From positions 1-64,000 of the forward strand of contig NZ_QVLR01000037.1 of the NCBI RefSeq assembly GCF_014822185.1: 64,000 nucleotides of DNA. The letters run 5' to 3'. The stretch comes from Azoarcus sp. Aa7. GTDB lineage: Bacteria > Pseudomonadota > Gammaproteobacteria > Burkholderiales > Rhodocyclaceae. A program made the translations under genes and the position numbers. Below are positions 19,881 to 30,647 of the stretch, in pieces; within the stretch, counting starts at the first letter, position 1; each line of letters starts with the position of its first letter. The notes below the pieces were generated by a model. That model did not search any database. It saw nothing but the letters and a program-made list of their open reading frames with translations, and was not told the DNA's origin.

Positions 19881-19910
19881 GGCGGGATGCGCTTCGCTTT
19901 CCCGCCCTAC
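19881..19910. repeat. GTAGGGCGGG-family extragenic palindrome, half copy (A)
   Basis: This 30-bp stretch on the minus strand reads GTAGGGCGGGAAAGCGAAGC and ends in GCATCCCGCC. It is the same as the first half of copy C at 38743. Its TAG supplies the stop codon (19907-19909) of the minus-strand oxidoreductase gene, so the repeat has replaced or shaped the gene's end. Confidence 0.75.
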
Positions 19911-20977
19911 GATCCGGCTGCCCAGCGTTGCCGCTCGTCCTCCGTCAGCGGCAGCGGCAACATGCACCCCCGGTCCGCCGACGCGATCGCCGTCTCGATC
20001 ACCGCCAACACCGCGACCGCCTGCGCCGGTGTCACGGGATTCTTCCCGCGGCCGCGGATCGCGGCTTCAACTCCGGCGTAGTACGCCGCGTAGTCGCCGG
20101 CCGGAACCGCCTCCTCGCGGCGGCTGCCGTCGCTGGGGTAGAACGTGCCGGGCAGGGGATCCAAGCCCCAGCCGGGATCGCCGGGACGCAAGCCCGCCAG
20201 CAACTGCGACTCCTGCACGTCGAGGCCGTACTTGACCCAGCTGCCGCTGCGGCCGTGCATCGCGAATCGCGGCATGCCGCCGCCCACCAGCACGGACGCG
20301 TGCAGCGTCACCTGCGGACGGCCGTAATCGAGCTGGACTTGGCACCAGTCCGGAGTCTGCGCGCCTTCGCGCATCCGTCCGAACAGTCCGCCGATTCGCT
20401 TCGGCAAGCCGAAAAGCTGCAAGGCCTGGTCGACGATGTGCGGCCCGAGGTCATACCACAGGCCGCCGCCCGGCACGTCCTGCTCGCGCCAGCGTTCGCG
20501 GACCGCGGGCCGGAAGCGGTCGAAGCGCGATTCGACATGAACGATCTCGCCGAGCTTCCCCTCGGCAACGATCGCCCGCAGCGCGAGGAAATCGCTGTCC
20601 CAGCGGCGGTTCTGGAACACCGACAGCACGCGCCGCTGCCGTCCCGCGAGTGCCGCGAGGCCGCGCGCCTGCTCCAGCGTGATGGCGAACGGTTTGTCGA
20701 CGACGACATGCTTTCCGGCTCGCAGCGCGGCTTCGGCCAGCGGTGCATGCGTGTCGTTGGGGCTGGCGATGACGACCAGTTCCACTTCGGGACGCGCCAG
20801 CGCGGCAAGCGGGTCTGCCACGACGTTCGCGTCCGGCAGGTCGGCACGCACCTTGTCGGGCTGTCGCGATGCGACGACAGACAGGCGCAGACCGGGTGCG
20901 GCGCGCAGCAGGGGCATGTGGATGGTCCGGCCGGCGTAGCCATAGCCGATCAGGGCGACTTCGATCGGAGAGGGCAT
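19907..20977 (-). CDS. Gfo/Idh/MocA family NAD(P)-dependent oxidoreductase
   Basis: A 356-residue dehydrogenase. The N-terminal Rossmann fold begins VALIGYGYAGRTIHMPLL. ASPNDTHAPLAEAALRAGKH leads to VVVDKPFA, the DKP version of the family EKP motif holding the catalytic Lys. The C-terminal half carries the alpha/beta substrate domain with GGGLWYDLGPHIVDQALQLF, which includes the usual His. The family acts on sugars, inositols or sugar acids. Lying between the gts transporter and the glucokinase-HexR fusion, a sugar substrate is likely. Its stop codon lies within a palindromic repeat. It converges on gtsD and is divergent from the fusion gene. Confidence 0.88.
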   Translation of the reverse strand: MPSPIEVALIGYGYAGRTIHMPLLRAAPGLRLSVVASRQPDKVRADLPDANVVADPLAALARPEVELVVIASPNDTHAPLAEAALRAGKHVVVDKPFAITLEQARGLAALAGRQRRVLSVFQNRRWDSDFLALRAIVAEGKLGEIVHVESRFDRFRPAVRERWREQDVPGGGLWYDLGPHIVDQALQLFGLPKRIGGLFGRMREGAQTPDWCQVQLDYGRPQVTLHASVLVGGGMPRFAMHGRSGSWVKYGLDVQESQLLAGLRPGDPGWGLDPLPGTFYPSDGSRREEAVPAGDYAAYYAGVEAAIRGRGKNPVTPAQAVAVLAVIETAIASADRGCMLPLPLTEDERQRWAAGS

Positions 20978-21140
20978 GATGGGGTGGCTCCTTCAAGGGC
21001 GGCGAGACGTGCCGGAGGTTCGAAGATAGGTGATATGACATTGCCGCGATGCGTCAAAATACCAATTCTTGCGATTTGCAACGGAAAGGGCGGGGCGGCA
21101 GCATGCCGCGTCGCGACCGGACCGGGGCAATGGAGTCGAT

Positions 21141-23021
21141 ATGTCTATCGAAGAAAAAACTGATCTGAATCGTGAGTACGTGCAAGAGTTCGGCGACGGT
21201 CCGCGCCTGCTCGCGGACATCGGTGCGACCAATGCGCGTTTTGCGCTCGAAAGCGCTCCCGGTCGCGTCGAAGCGATCGAGGTTCTTCACTGCGGAGACT
21301 ATGCCGGCATCGTCGACGTCATCCGGGCCTACCTGCGGCAACAGGGTGAGCTTGCTCCGCGCCACGCGGCGATCGCGATCGCGAACCCGATCGACGGCGA
21401 TCACGTGAAGATGACGAACCGCGACTGGCAGTTCTCCATCGAAGAGGCGCGCCGTGCGCTCGGCTTCGACACCCTGCTGGTGGTGAACGACTTCACCGCG
21501 CTCGCGATGGCGCTGTCGCGCCTGTCGGTGGGCGAGCGGGTGCAGGTGGGCGGAGGCGAGGCTGCCCCCGACGGCGTGATCGGCGTGATCGGCCCGGGTA
21601 CCGGCCTCGGCGTGTCCGGCCTGATTCCGGCCGAGGACCGCTGGATCACCCTCGGCAGCGAAGGCGGCCACACCACCTTCGCACCTGCGGACGAGCGCGA
21701 ACTCTTCATCCTGCAGTATGCGTGGCGCGAACTGCCGCACGTGTCGTCGGAGCGCCTCGTGTCCGGCCCCGGACTCGAGCTGATCCACCGCGCGCTGGCC
21801 GAGCGCAACGGTGTCGTGGGCGCGCAGCCGCTCAGCGCGGCCGACATCGTCACGCGCGCGCTGGCGGGGGGCGATCCGCTGTGCGTCGAGGTCGTCGATT
21901 GCTTCTGTGCGATGCTGGGCACGGTCGCGTCCGACCTCGCCCTGACGCTCGGGTCGGTCGGCGGCATCTACATCGGCGGTGGCGTCGTGCCGCGGCTGGG
22001 GGAACTCTTCCGGCGCTCGTCCTTCCGGCAGCGCTTCGAAGCCAAGGGGCGCTTCGCGGACTACCTCGCGCGCATCCCGACCTACCTGATCACCGCGCCG
22101 TATCCGGCCCTGCAGGGCGTTTCGGCAATCCTCGGCCACCACCTGCAGGCCGGGACGGGTGGCAGCCCGTTGATCGAGAAGGTGCGTGCCGCGCTGCCCA
22201 ACCTGAGCAAGGCTGAACAGCGCGTCGCACGCCTGCTGCTGGAGCAGCCGCGCAGCTTCGTGAACGATCCGGTCGCGGATATCGCACACCACGCCGACGT
22301 GAGCCAGCCGACCGTGATCCGCTTCTGCCGCACGATGGGCTTCACCGGGCTGTCCGACTTCCGCCTGAAGCTGGCGTCGGGCCTCACCGGCACGGTGCCG
22401 GTGCGCCACAGCCAGGTGAAGGCCGACGACGCGGCGCCCGACCTGTCGGCGAAGGTGCTCGACAACACGGTGTCGGCGATCCTGCGCCTGCGCGACGGGC
22501 TGGACCCCGCGACCGTGGAGCAGGCGATCGGACTGCTGCAGAAGGCCTCGCGCATCGAGTTCTACGGCGCGGGCAACTCCAGCGTGGTCGCGCTCGACGG
22601 CCAGTACAAGTTCTTCCGCTTCCGCATCCCTGCCGTCGCTTACGCCGATCCGCGTCTGGAAGCGATGGCGGCGGAGTTGCTGGGGCCTGGCGACGTGGTG
22701 GTCGCGATCTCGAGCTCCGGGCGGCTGCCGGAACTGCTGCATGCGGTGGACCTCGCCATCGCGGCCGGTGCGGCGGTGATCTCGATCACCGCGAGCCACT
22801 CGCCGCTGGCGAAGAAGGCGACCGTGAATCTCGCGGTCGATCACTCGGAGGACATCACGACCCATCTGTCGATGATCTCGCGCATCCTGCACCTGCTGAT
22901 GCTGGACGTGCTGGCGGTCGGTGTCGCGGTGCGCGGTGGCGTGCGGCGCACGGGCCTGCCCGGCTCGCGGCGCTCGCCCGACGCGGGCGACGCTGTAGCC
23001 TTGGTGTCGCACGCGAGCTGA
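21141..23021 (+). CDS. glucokinase-HexR (RpiR family) fusion protein
   Basis: A 626-residue two-part protein. Residues 1-330 are a complete glucokinase ([42 protein letters not shown]). Residues of about 340-415 are an RpiR-type helix-turn-helix ([20 protein letters not shown]). Residues of about 455-590 are a SIS phosphosugar-binding domain ([33 protein letters not shown]). Such fusions are known in betaproteobacteria such as Burkholderia. The protein probably makes glucose-6-phosphate and also represses glucose genes until a phosphorylated intermediate, perhaps KDPG, binds. HexR-like boxes lie ahead of zwf, gtsA and the porin. ATG 21141 follows GGAG. Confidence 0.93.
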   Translation: MSIEEKTDLNREYVQEFGDGPRLLADIGATNARFALESAPGRVEAIEVLHCGDYAGIVDVIRAYLRQQGELAPRHAAIAIANPIDGDHVKMTNRDWQFSIEEARRALGFDTLLVVNDFTALAMALSRLSVGERVQVGGGEAAPDGVIGVIGPGTGLGVSGLIPAEDRWITLGSEGGHTTFAPADERELFILQYAWRELPHVSSERLVSGPGLELIHRALAERNGVVGAQPLSAADIVTRALAGGDPLCVEVVDCFCAMLGTVASDLALTLGSVGGIYIGGGVVPRLGELFRRSSFRQRFEAKGRFADYLARIPTYLITAPYPALQGVSAILGHHLQAGTGGSPLIEKVRAALPNLSKAEQRVARLLLEQPRSFVNDPVADIAHHADVSQPTVIRFCRTMGFTGLSDFRLKLASGLTGTVPVRHSQVKADDAAPDLSAKVLDNTVSAILRLRDGLDPATVEQAIGLLQKASRIEFYGAGNSSVVALDGQYKFFRFRIPAVAYADPRLEAMAAELLGPGDVVVAISSSGRLPELLHAVDLAIAAGAAVISITASHSPLAKKATVNLAVDHSEDITTHLSMISRILHLLMLDVLAVGVAVRGGVRRTGLPGSRRSPDAGDAVALVSHAS

Positions 23022-23091
23022 CCAGCAAGGCCGCAGCCCGAACGGTATCTGCCGGTCGGGTCGATAGCCTCCGGCGGGGGGCTCGCGCCGT

Positions 23092-24363
23092 TCAGCGTTT
23101 GACGAGCGGGCAGCCGCCCTCCGCGAGCGGCTTGAAGGCCTGCTCGGCGGGGATGGTCCGCAGGATGCGCAGGTAGTCCCACGGGATCGTGATCTCGGCG
23201 GGTTTCTTCACTTCCATCAGGTAGGTGTCGTGCACCATGCGGCCGTCCTCGCGCAGGCGGGCGTTGCGCACGATCGGGTCGCGGATCGGCAGTTCGCGCA
23301 TCTTCGCGACCACGGTCGTGCCCTTGTCGCTGCCGCTTGCCGCGACGGCCTTGAAGTAGTGCGTCAGTGCAGAATACACGCCGGCCTGCATGTCGTTGGG
23401 CATTGCCCCGGTGCGTGCACGGAAACGCTCCGACCAGGCGCGCGTCTCGGGATCCCGGTTCCAGTAGAAGGCGTGCGCGAGCTTGAGGCCCTGGGCCAGT
23501 TGCGGCTTCATCAGGTGTACGTCGTTGAGTGTCGTCGCGACCGCTGCGAGCACCGTCTGGCCCTTGCTCACGCTCAGCAGGTCGTGGCTCTGGCGCACGG
23601 CGCGGATCATGTCGTCGCCGGCGTTGACCAGCGCAATCGCGTCGGCGCCGGACTGCGCGGCCTGCCGGAGCTGGGTGAAGAGCTGCTCCTGCCCCAGCGC
23701 GTGACGGGCAGCGCCGATCACGTGACCGCCGTTGGCGGCGATGACCGTCGTCAGGTCGGCCTGCACGTTTTGCCCGAACGCGTTGTCGACGGTGACGAAG
23801 TACCACGAACGCGCACCCCGTTGCGTGAGCTCGCGTCCGATCGCGGTCGTGAAGGCATAGCCGTCGTACATCCAGTGGATGCCGGTGGGGGCGCAGGCTG
23901 ATCCGGTGAGATCGGAAGTCATCACGCCGTTGTAGAAGATCACCGCCCCGCGCGTGCGGTTGAGCTCCTGCACGGCCAGCGCGGCCGGTGAGGCGACGAC
24001 GTCGGCGATGACATCCACGCCTTCCCTGTCCAGCCAGTGGCGCGCCGTCTCGACGGCCCGGACGACATCGTTGCCGTGGTCTGCGACGACGAGCGTGATC
24101 GGGTGGCCGGCGACCTGGCCTCCGGCGTCCTCGATTGCCATCCGTGCGGCGGTTTCGGATCCGTGCCCCGAAATGTTGGCGTAGATGGAGCTCATGTCCG
24201 CCAGGAGCCCGACCCGCACTTCGCCGTCGGATATCGTGGCCGACGCCGGCCCTGCGTTGCCGCATGCGATCGCCCCGAATGCCGCTGCCGCGAACAGGCG
24301 CATCCGGTGCAGCGGGCGCGGACGCCCCTGAAGCCGAAAATTGCCGCCGCGCATATTGTCCAT
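23092..24363 (-). CDS. LivK-like ABC substrate-binding protein (type I periplasmic binding)
   Basis: A 423-residue exported binding protein related to branched-chain amino acid/amide receptors. The signal region RLFAAAAFGAIACG ends at PASA, followed by EVRVGLLADMSSIYANISGH. Start is uncertain: the ATG at 24303 would remove 20 residues and give a more usual signal peptide. No permease or ATPase gene is adjacent. It is divergent from a membrane hybrid histidine kinase, so it may feed a ligand signal to that kinase rather than transport. The ligand is unknown. It converges with the glucokinase-HexR gene. Confidence 0.85.
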   Translation of the reverse strand: MDNMRGGNFRLQGRPRPLHRMRLFAAAAFGAIACGNAGPASATISDGEVRVGLLADMSSIYANISGHGSETAARMAIEDAGGQVAGHPITLVVADHGNDVVRAVETARHWLDREGVDVIADVVASPAALAVQELNRTRGAVIFYNGVMTSDLTGSACAPTGIHWMYDGYAFTTAIGRELTQRGARSWYFVTVDNAFGQNVQADLTTVIAANGGHVIGAARHALGQEQLFTQLRQAAQSGADAIALVNAGDDMIRAVRQSHDLLSVSKGQTVLAAVATTLNDVHLMKPQLAQGLKLAHAFYWNRDPETRAWSERFRARTGAMPNDMQAGVYSALTHYFKAVAASGSDKGTTVVAKMRELPIRDPIVRNARLREDGRMVHDTYLMEVKKPAEITIPWDYLRILRTIPAEQAFKPLAEGGCPLVKR

Positions 24364-24500
24364 CGGGGTGTCCAGAGGGGAAAATGACCGCGATCATAGA
24401 AGGGGTTTTGCGCGGGCACAATCTTGGAGCTCCTGACAGAGTGCAACGCGGGTGCGTTCGACTCCGCCAGGAGCTCTTGGTCTGCCCGGAACGTAAGGGG

Positions 24501-27098
24501 ATGTTCAGGTTGAAGGACCATTCGAAGGGGGCGCAGCGCCTGCCCATCATCATTTACGTCGTTGCGGTGATGGCGGGCGTGATGTTGATGATCGGTTTCG
24601 CGCGATTCAATACGCTGCACGAGGTGTTCCTGGGGGCGAACTTCAACGCCGTGCACGGCGCGCGCACGCTGCTGAAGGCGCGCTACTTTCTCGGTCACGT
24701 GCAGGGGCATGTCGAACGGGCCGGCGACGACGTCCTGAGGCGCAGCCAGCACCTCGCCCGTGCCGAGGAGGCGCTCGCGCTCGCGGCGAGCTACGGGGCC
24801 GAAGGGCAGGATGCGGACCCCGTACTGCGTCGTTCGCTGTTGAGTCGCATCGGTCCGATCCGCGAGTCGGTTTCGCGCGTCGCGCTGCTCGACGGCGATG
24901 CCGCCGACCAACAGCTCGCCGAGGTCGTCGTCGAGGTGCGCCGGCTTGCGGGCGATTTCGAGGAGGCCGAGCTCGACCGCTGGGGCGTGCTGTCCTCGCT
25001 GAACAGGCAGCTCGCCGATCGCATGGACGGCATGCGCCTGATCATTGCCGCGATCGTCGCGGGTTTTGCCCTCCTGATGTGGATGCTCGGCTGGGCGCTG
25101 CTGCAGGCGCGCCGGGCCGAGGTCGGCCTGCGACGCGCCAAGGAGGGGCTCGAGGCGGTCCAGCAGACCACCCTGGATGCGGCTGCCGTCGGTATTGCGT
25201 ACGTGGATACGAGCAATCCCGCCGACCGCCGCATCACGCGGGCCAATCGCCAGATGGCGGCGATCTTCGGCTATTCGGAAGGCGGGCTGATCGGCCTCAG
25301 GACGGCGGACCTGTTTCCCGATGCGGGGTCCCACGAACGGGCGGCGAGCCGGGTGCTGCCCAAGCTTGTGGCAGGCGAGGTGCTGCGTATCGAAACGCAA
25401 ATGCGTCGTCGCAGCGGAGAGGTGTTCTGGTGCGCACTGTCGTGCAAGGCGATCGATCCCGACGATCTCGGTCGCGGTGTGGTGTTGACTTTCGACGACG
25501 TCACCGAGCGCAAGGCCGCGGAAACGGAGGTGCGCGATGCGCGCGAGCGTGCCGAGGCCTGCAGCCGTGCGAAGAGCGAATTCCTCGCCAACATGAGCCA
25601 CGAGATCCGCACGCCCTTTACGGGCATTCTGGGCGTGCTCGATCTGCTGCGCCACGCGACCCTGACGGACATGCAGGACCGGTACGTCCGCCTCGCGCAC
25701 GACAGCGCGCGGCAGTTGCTGGGCATCGTCAACGACATCCTCGACATTTCCCGCATCGAGGCCGGCAAGCTCGTGATCCGGCCGGAGAGCTTCGACCCGC
25801 GTTCGCTGTTCGGCGATGTCGCGCTGATCCACGAGGCGGCTGCCGAGCGCAAGAATCTGCGCTTCAAGATCTCCTGGAGCGGGGACATTCCGCCGCTGCT
25901 GCAGGGTGACCCGGTGCGCTTGCGTCAGCTGGTCGACAACCTGCTCGGCAACGCCGTGAAGTTCACCCCCGTCGGCGGGGTGACGCTGAGCGTCGGCTGG
26001 TTGCCGACGGATGCCGGCAGAGGGCGTCTCAGGGTGGAGGTGCGCGACACCGGGATCGGGATCGCACGGGAGTGCCAGGAACGCATCTTCGAGAAGTTCG
26101 GGCAGGCCGATTCGTCGACGACGCGCACGTTCGGCGGCAGCGGATTGGGACTCACCATCTGCCGCCAACTCGTCGGGCTGATGGGCGGCGAGCTGGGCCT
26201 GAAGAGCCGCGAGGGCAGGGGCAGCACCTTCTGGTTCGAGTTGCCTCTCGCGCCGGGCGACCCGCTTCCCGCGCCGGTGCCCCGCGCGGTGCCGCGCGCC
26301 GTCGCGGCACGCCTTGAGGGCGTTCGCGTCGTGCTCGCGGACGACGTCGAGGTGAGCCTGGAAGTGCTTGGTGAATACCTGCGCGCAGGCGGCTGTGTCG
26401 TGCGGTCGGCACGTAACGGCGACGAGGCCGTTGCGCTGGTGCACGAATGGAAGCCCGATCTGGTGCTGATGGATTGCCAGATGCCGGGCACCGACGGCTA
26501 CGAGGCGACGCGCCGCATCCGGCTGCTCGAGGATTCGGCGCGGCACACGCCGATCATCGCCCTGACGGCGTTCGCAATGAGCGGGGATCGCGACAAGTGC
26601 CTCGAGGCCGGTATGGACGACTATCTGTCGAAGCCGGTCGAGCGCGACGTCCTGCTCGGGACGCTCGTGAAGTGGCTGCGGCGCGACGTGGCAGAGCGCC
26701 CGGGGCGGGCGGAGTTCGTCGGGCGGGTGCTGCTCGTCGATGACGATCCGGGCGTCCGCGAGGCGAGCTGCGGTCTGCTCGAGGCGCTGGGCTGCGAGGT
26801 GAAGGTCGCCGCCTCTGGCCACGAAGCCCTTGAGGTCGCACGCAACGATGCGAACCTCGATCTCGTGCTGATGGATTGCCGCATGCCCGGCATGGACGGT
26901 TGGGAAACCAGTCGCGCATGGCGCGAGCGCGAGCGCGAACTCGGTCGGATGCCCACGGCGATCGTCGCGCTCACGGCCGGCGAACGCGAAGAGAGTCTTC
27001 AGCGTTGCCGCGAGGCGGGCATGGACGACTTCCTCGGAAAGCCGTTCTCGCCGGTCGAACTGAGCGGCCTGCTGAGGCGCTGGCTCGCCCCCGCCTGA
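24501..27098 (+). CDS. hybrid sensor histidine kinase, PAS, two receiver domains
   Basis: 865 residues. A first membrane helix (PIIIYVVAVMAGVMLMIGF, about 16-34) and a second (about 175-200) enclose a helical periplasmic sensor. A PAS domain follows (about 215-345). HisKA has the phospho-acceptor His in NMSHEIRTPFTGI, and HATPase has DTGIGIA and FGGSGLGLTICRQL. Two receivers follow, with Asp in VLMDCQMPGTDGYEA (about residue 660) and VLMDCRMPGMDGWET (about 795). There is no Hpt or output domain, so the partner is encoded elsewhere. ATG 24501 follows AAGGGG. The neighbouring binding protein is a candidate input. Confidence 0.9.
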   Translation: MFRLKDHSKGAQRLPIIIYVVAVMAGVMLMIGFARFNTLHEVFLGANFNAVHGARTLLKARYFLGHVQGHVERAGDDVLRRSQHLARAEEALALAASYGAEGQDADPVLRRSLLSRIGPIRESVSRVALLDGDAADQQLAEVVVEVRRLAGDFEEAELDRWGVLSSLNRQLADRMDGMRLIIAAIVAGFALLMWMLGWALLQARRAEVGLRRAKEGLEAVQQTTLDAAAVGIAYVDTSNPADRRITRANRQMAAIFGYSEGGLIGLRTADLFPDAGSHERAASRVLPKLVAGEVLRIETQMRRRSGEVFWCALSCKAIDPDDLGRGVVLTFDDVTERKAAETEVRDARERAEACSRAKSEFLANMSHEIRTPFTGILGVLDLLRHATLTDMQDRYVRLAHDSARQLLGIVNDILDISRIEAGKLVIRPESFDPRSLFGDVALIHEAAAERKNLRFKISWSGDIPPLLQGDPVRLRQLVDNLLGNAVKFTPVGGVTLSVGWLPTDAGRGRLRVEVRDTGIGIARECQERIFEKFGQADSSTTRTFGGSGLGLTICRQLVGLMGGELGLKSREGRGSTFWFELPLAPGDPLPAPVPRAVPRAVAARLEGVRVVLADDVEVSLEVLGEYLRAGGCVVRSARNGDEAVALVHEWKPDLVLMDCQMPGTDGYEATRRIRLLEDSARHTPIIALTAFAMSGDRDKCLEAGMDDYLSKPVERDVLLGTLVKWLRRDVAERPGRAEFVGRVLLVDDDPGVREASCGLLEALGCEVKVAASGHEALEVARNDANLDLVLMDCRMPGMDGWETSRAWRERERELGRMPTAIVALTAGEREESLQRCREAGMDDFLGKPFSPVELSGLLRRWLAPA

Positions 27099-27169
27099 AC
27101 GCATCGCGAAGCGTCCGGATTGCAGGTCGCGGGGCGCTGTCGGCGCGGCGCCTCCCGACGCTCGGCCTT

Positions 27170-27322
27170 GCTCCCCGTGATCGCTGCGCCAGGTCTTCGG
27201 CGTCATGGCGAAGTGTGCGCGGAAGTTGCGGATGAACCGGCTCCGGGGCGCGAAGCTGCAGGCCGTCCCGACGCCCTTTTCTGTCATGCCGGTTTCGCGC
27301 AGCAGGCGCGTCGCGCACGTCC
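27170..27322 (-). pseudogene. remnant of an AraC-family regulator C-terminus
   Basis: On the minus strand the frame reads ATRLLRETGMTEKGVGTACS followed by FAPRSRFIRNFRAHFAMTPK and TWR. That is the second helix-turn-helix and end of an AraC/GlxA-type regulator. The N-terminal domains are missing and nothing in frame upstream restores them. It sits in the 619-bp gap between the histidine kinase and the porin. I read it as gene decay. A short functional peptide is unlikely. Confidence 0.5.
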
Positions 27323-29259
<1,937 letters not shown>

Positions 29260-29344
29260 CCTCTACCCGGACGAGTCGGGCATGGACCGCATGGCCATCC
29301 GGCGTCCCTGCGGCAGGGCAGTTCCCGGCAATGCCGGGGACTTC

Positions 29345-30397
29345 CTAGCTGCGGGACTTCGAACTTCGGCTGCGCGCGGCGCCGGGTGGCGGGGCGTCGG
29401 TGTCGCCGGCGTTGAGGCACGGTTCGCCAAGCCTGTGCAAGGTTTCGAGTGGCTTGCCGGCGAGCACGCCGACGACGAGATCGGCGAGCGCGTGGCCGGA
29501 CGACGTGCCGGTCGGCTGGATCACCGAGGTGACCTTGTACGTCAGCGGAATCTCGGAGGGGATGCCGTCATACACCATCAGCGATATGCCCTTGCCCGGT
29601 TTCCAGCCGGAATCACCCAGGGCGCGCAGCGCACCGACACCGGCGACGTTGTTGTCCACCAGCAGCGCCGTCGGCGGCTCCTTGAGCGCCAGCAGCCTGC
29701 CGACCGCCTGATAGCCGCCGATGCGGTCGAGCGTGGCTTCGGCGATGAGTTCGGGGTCGGGCTCGATCCCCGCTTCCCGCATGGCTTTCACGAAACCGCG
29801 ATGCCGCTGCATCGCGAAGTTCAGTTCCAGCGGTGCGTGGATCAGCGCGATGCGGCGGTGACCAAGCTCGACCAGGCGCTCGACAGCGAGCTTGCCGCCG
29901 GCTTCGTTGTCGAAATCGAACCACGCATAGGGCAGTTTGCTCTTCGTGCGGCCGTACGCGACGAAGGGAAAGTTGCGTTCCTGCAGGAAGCGGATGCGCG
30001 GGTCATCGACGCGGGTGCGCGCGACGATCAGCGCATCCACACGCCGTCCTTCGATCAGGCGGCGATAGGTGTCCAGCTCGACGTCGGGGCGCGAAGAATG
30101 GATCAACAGGTCCAGCTTGTGTTCCGCGAGCCGTTCGGTGAGGCCGGAGACGACCTCGCCGAAGCGGATGTCGCCAATGTCGCTCGCACCGAAGGGGTAG
30201 ACGATACCGACCGCATCGGCCCGGCCGGTGGCGAGTTGGCGCGCCTGCGGGTTGGGCTGGTAGTCGAGTTGCTTTGCGGCCTCGACCACGCGCTGGCGCG
30301 TCGCTTCGCTGACGTCGGAGTAGCCGTTGAGCGCCCGGCTCACGGTCGTTTGCGACAGTCCGAGCGTCTCGGACAGCATTTTCAGATTCACCTTCAT
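29345..30397 (-). CDS. LacI-family repressor of the alpha-glucoside operon
   Basis: A 350-residue LacI/GalR protein. The helix-turn-helix and hinge read MKVNLKMLSETLGLSQTTVS, then RALNGYSDVSEATRQRV and YQPNPQARQLATGRADAVGI. The remainder is the periplasmic-binding-like sugar domain. ATG 30397 is chosen because GGAAGGA then sits six bases upstream. The ATG at 30403 would be too close. It is divergent from the GH13 glucosidase gene, whose promoter holds two matching LacI-type operators, so it is very probably the local repressor (AglR/ThuR-like). The inducer is likely trehalose, maltose or a related sugar. Confidence 0.9.
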   Translation of the reverse strand: MKVNLKMLSETLGLSQTTVSRALNGYSDVSEATRQRVVEAAKQLDYQPNPQARQLATGRADAVGIVYPFGASDIGDIRFGEVVSGLTERLAEHKLDLLIHSSRPDVELDTYRRLIEGRRVDALIVARTRVDDPRIRFLQERNFPFVAYGRTKSKLPYAWFDFDNEAGGKLAVERLVELGHRRIALIHAPLELNFAMQRHRGFVKAMREAGIEPDPELIAEATLDRIGGYQAVGRLLALKEPPTALLVDNNVAGVGALRALGDSGWKPGKGISLMVYDGIPSEIPLTYKVTSVIQPTGTSSGHALADLVVGVLAGKPLETLHRLGEPCLNAGDTDAPPPGAARSRSSKSRS

Positions 30398-30512
30398 CCG
30401 CATTCCTTCCGCCCGTATCGGGCATCGATGGGCCGTTTCCGGATGGCCCGCGTCATGACCTCAGTCTAACGAGTTCTGGGAACCACATCGTGAGCACAAA
30501 AAACAGTTTACA

Positions 30513-30550
30513 TCCAAAGCGCTTCGGATTACGATCCAAACCGCTTTGGA
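30513..30550. promoter_or_regulatory. tandem LacI-type operators
   Basis: TCCAAAGCGCTTCGGA (30513-30528) and TCCAAACCGCTTTGGA (30535-30550) are two 16-bp near-perfect palindromes with CG centres, as LacI-family repressors bind. Their starts are exactly 22 bp apart, about two helical turns. Two dimers could therefore sit side by side on the same face. They lie just ahead of the first glucosidase gene. Confidence 0.75.
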
Positions 30551-30647
30551 AGATTTTATGAGTTCATCAGAAAAATTCATCACCTGCCGCCTTTCGATGC
30601 CCCCGGAGTGTGGAACGGCAGGGCGGCAACAAGCGAGGAGCCTGATC

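Noticed and set aside
21054-23012. A 652-codon minus-strand frame opposite the glucokinase-HexR gene
   Set aside because: It is His/Arg-rich and repetitive with no family pattern, while the plus strand encodes a recognised fusion. Shadow frame.
24192-27287. A 1031-codon open frame on the minus strand across the hybrid histidine kinase
   Set aside because: The plus strand carries every expected kinase and receiver motif. The antisense frame is open only because of GC-rich third positions. Only its first 39 codons, outside the kinase gene, contain a real signal (the AraC remnant).
30546-30647. Upstream start (TTG 30546 or ATG 30558) for the first glucosidase
   Set aside because: The TTG lies inside an operator and the ATG has no ribosome site. 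TTG 30648 has GAGGAG at good spacing and gives the standard family N-terminus.
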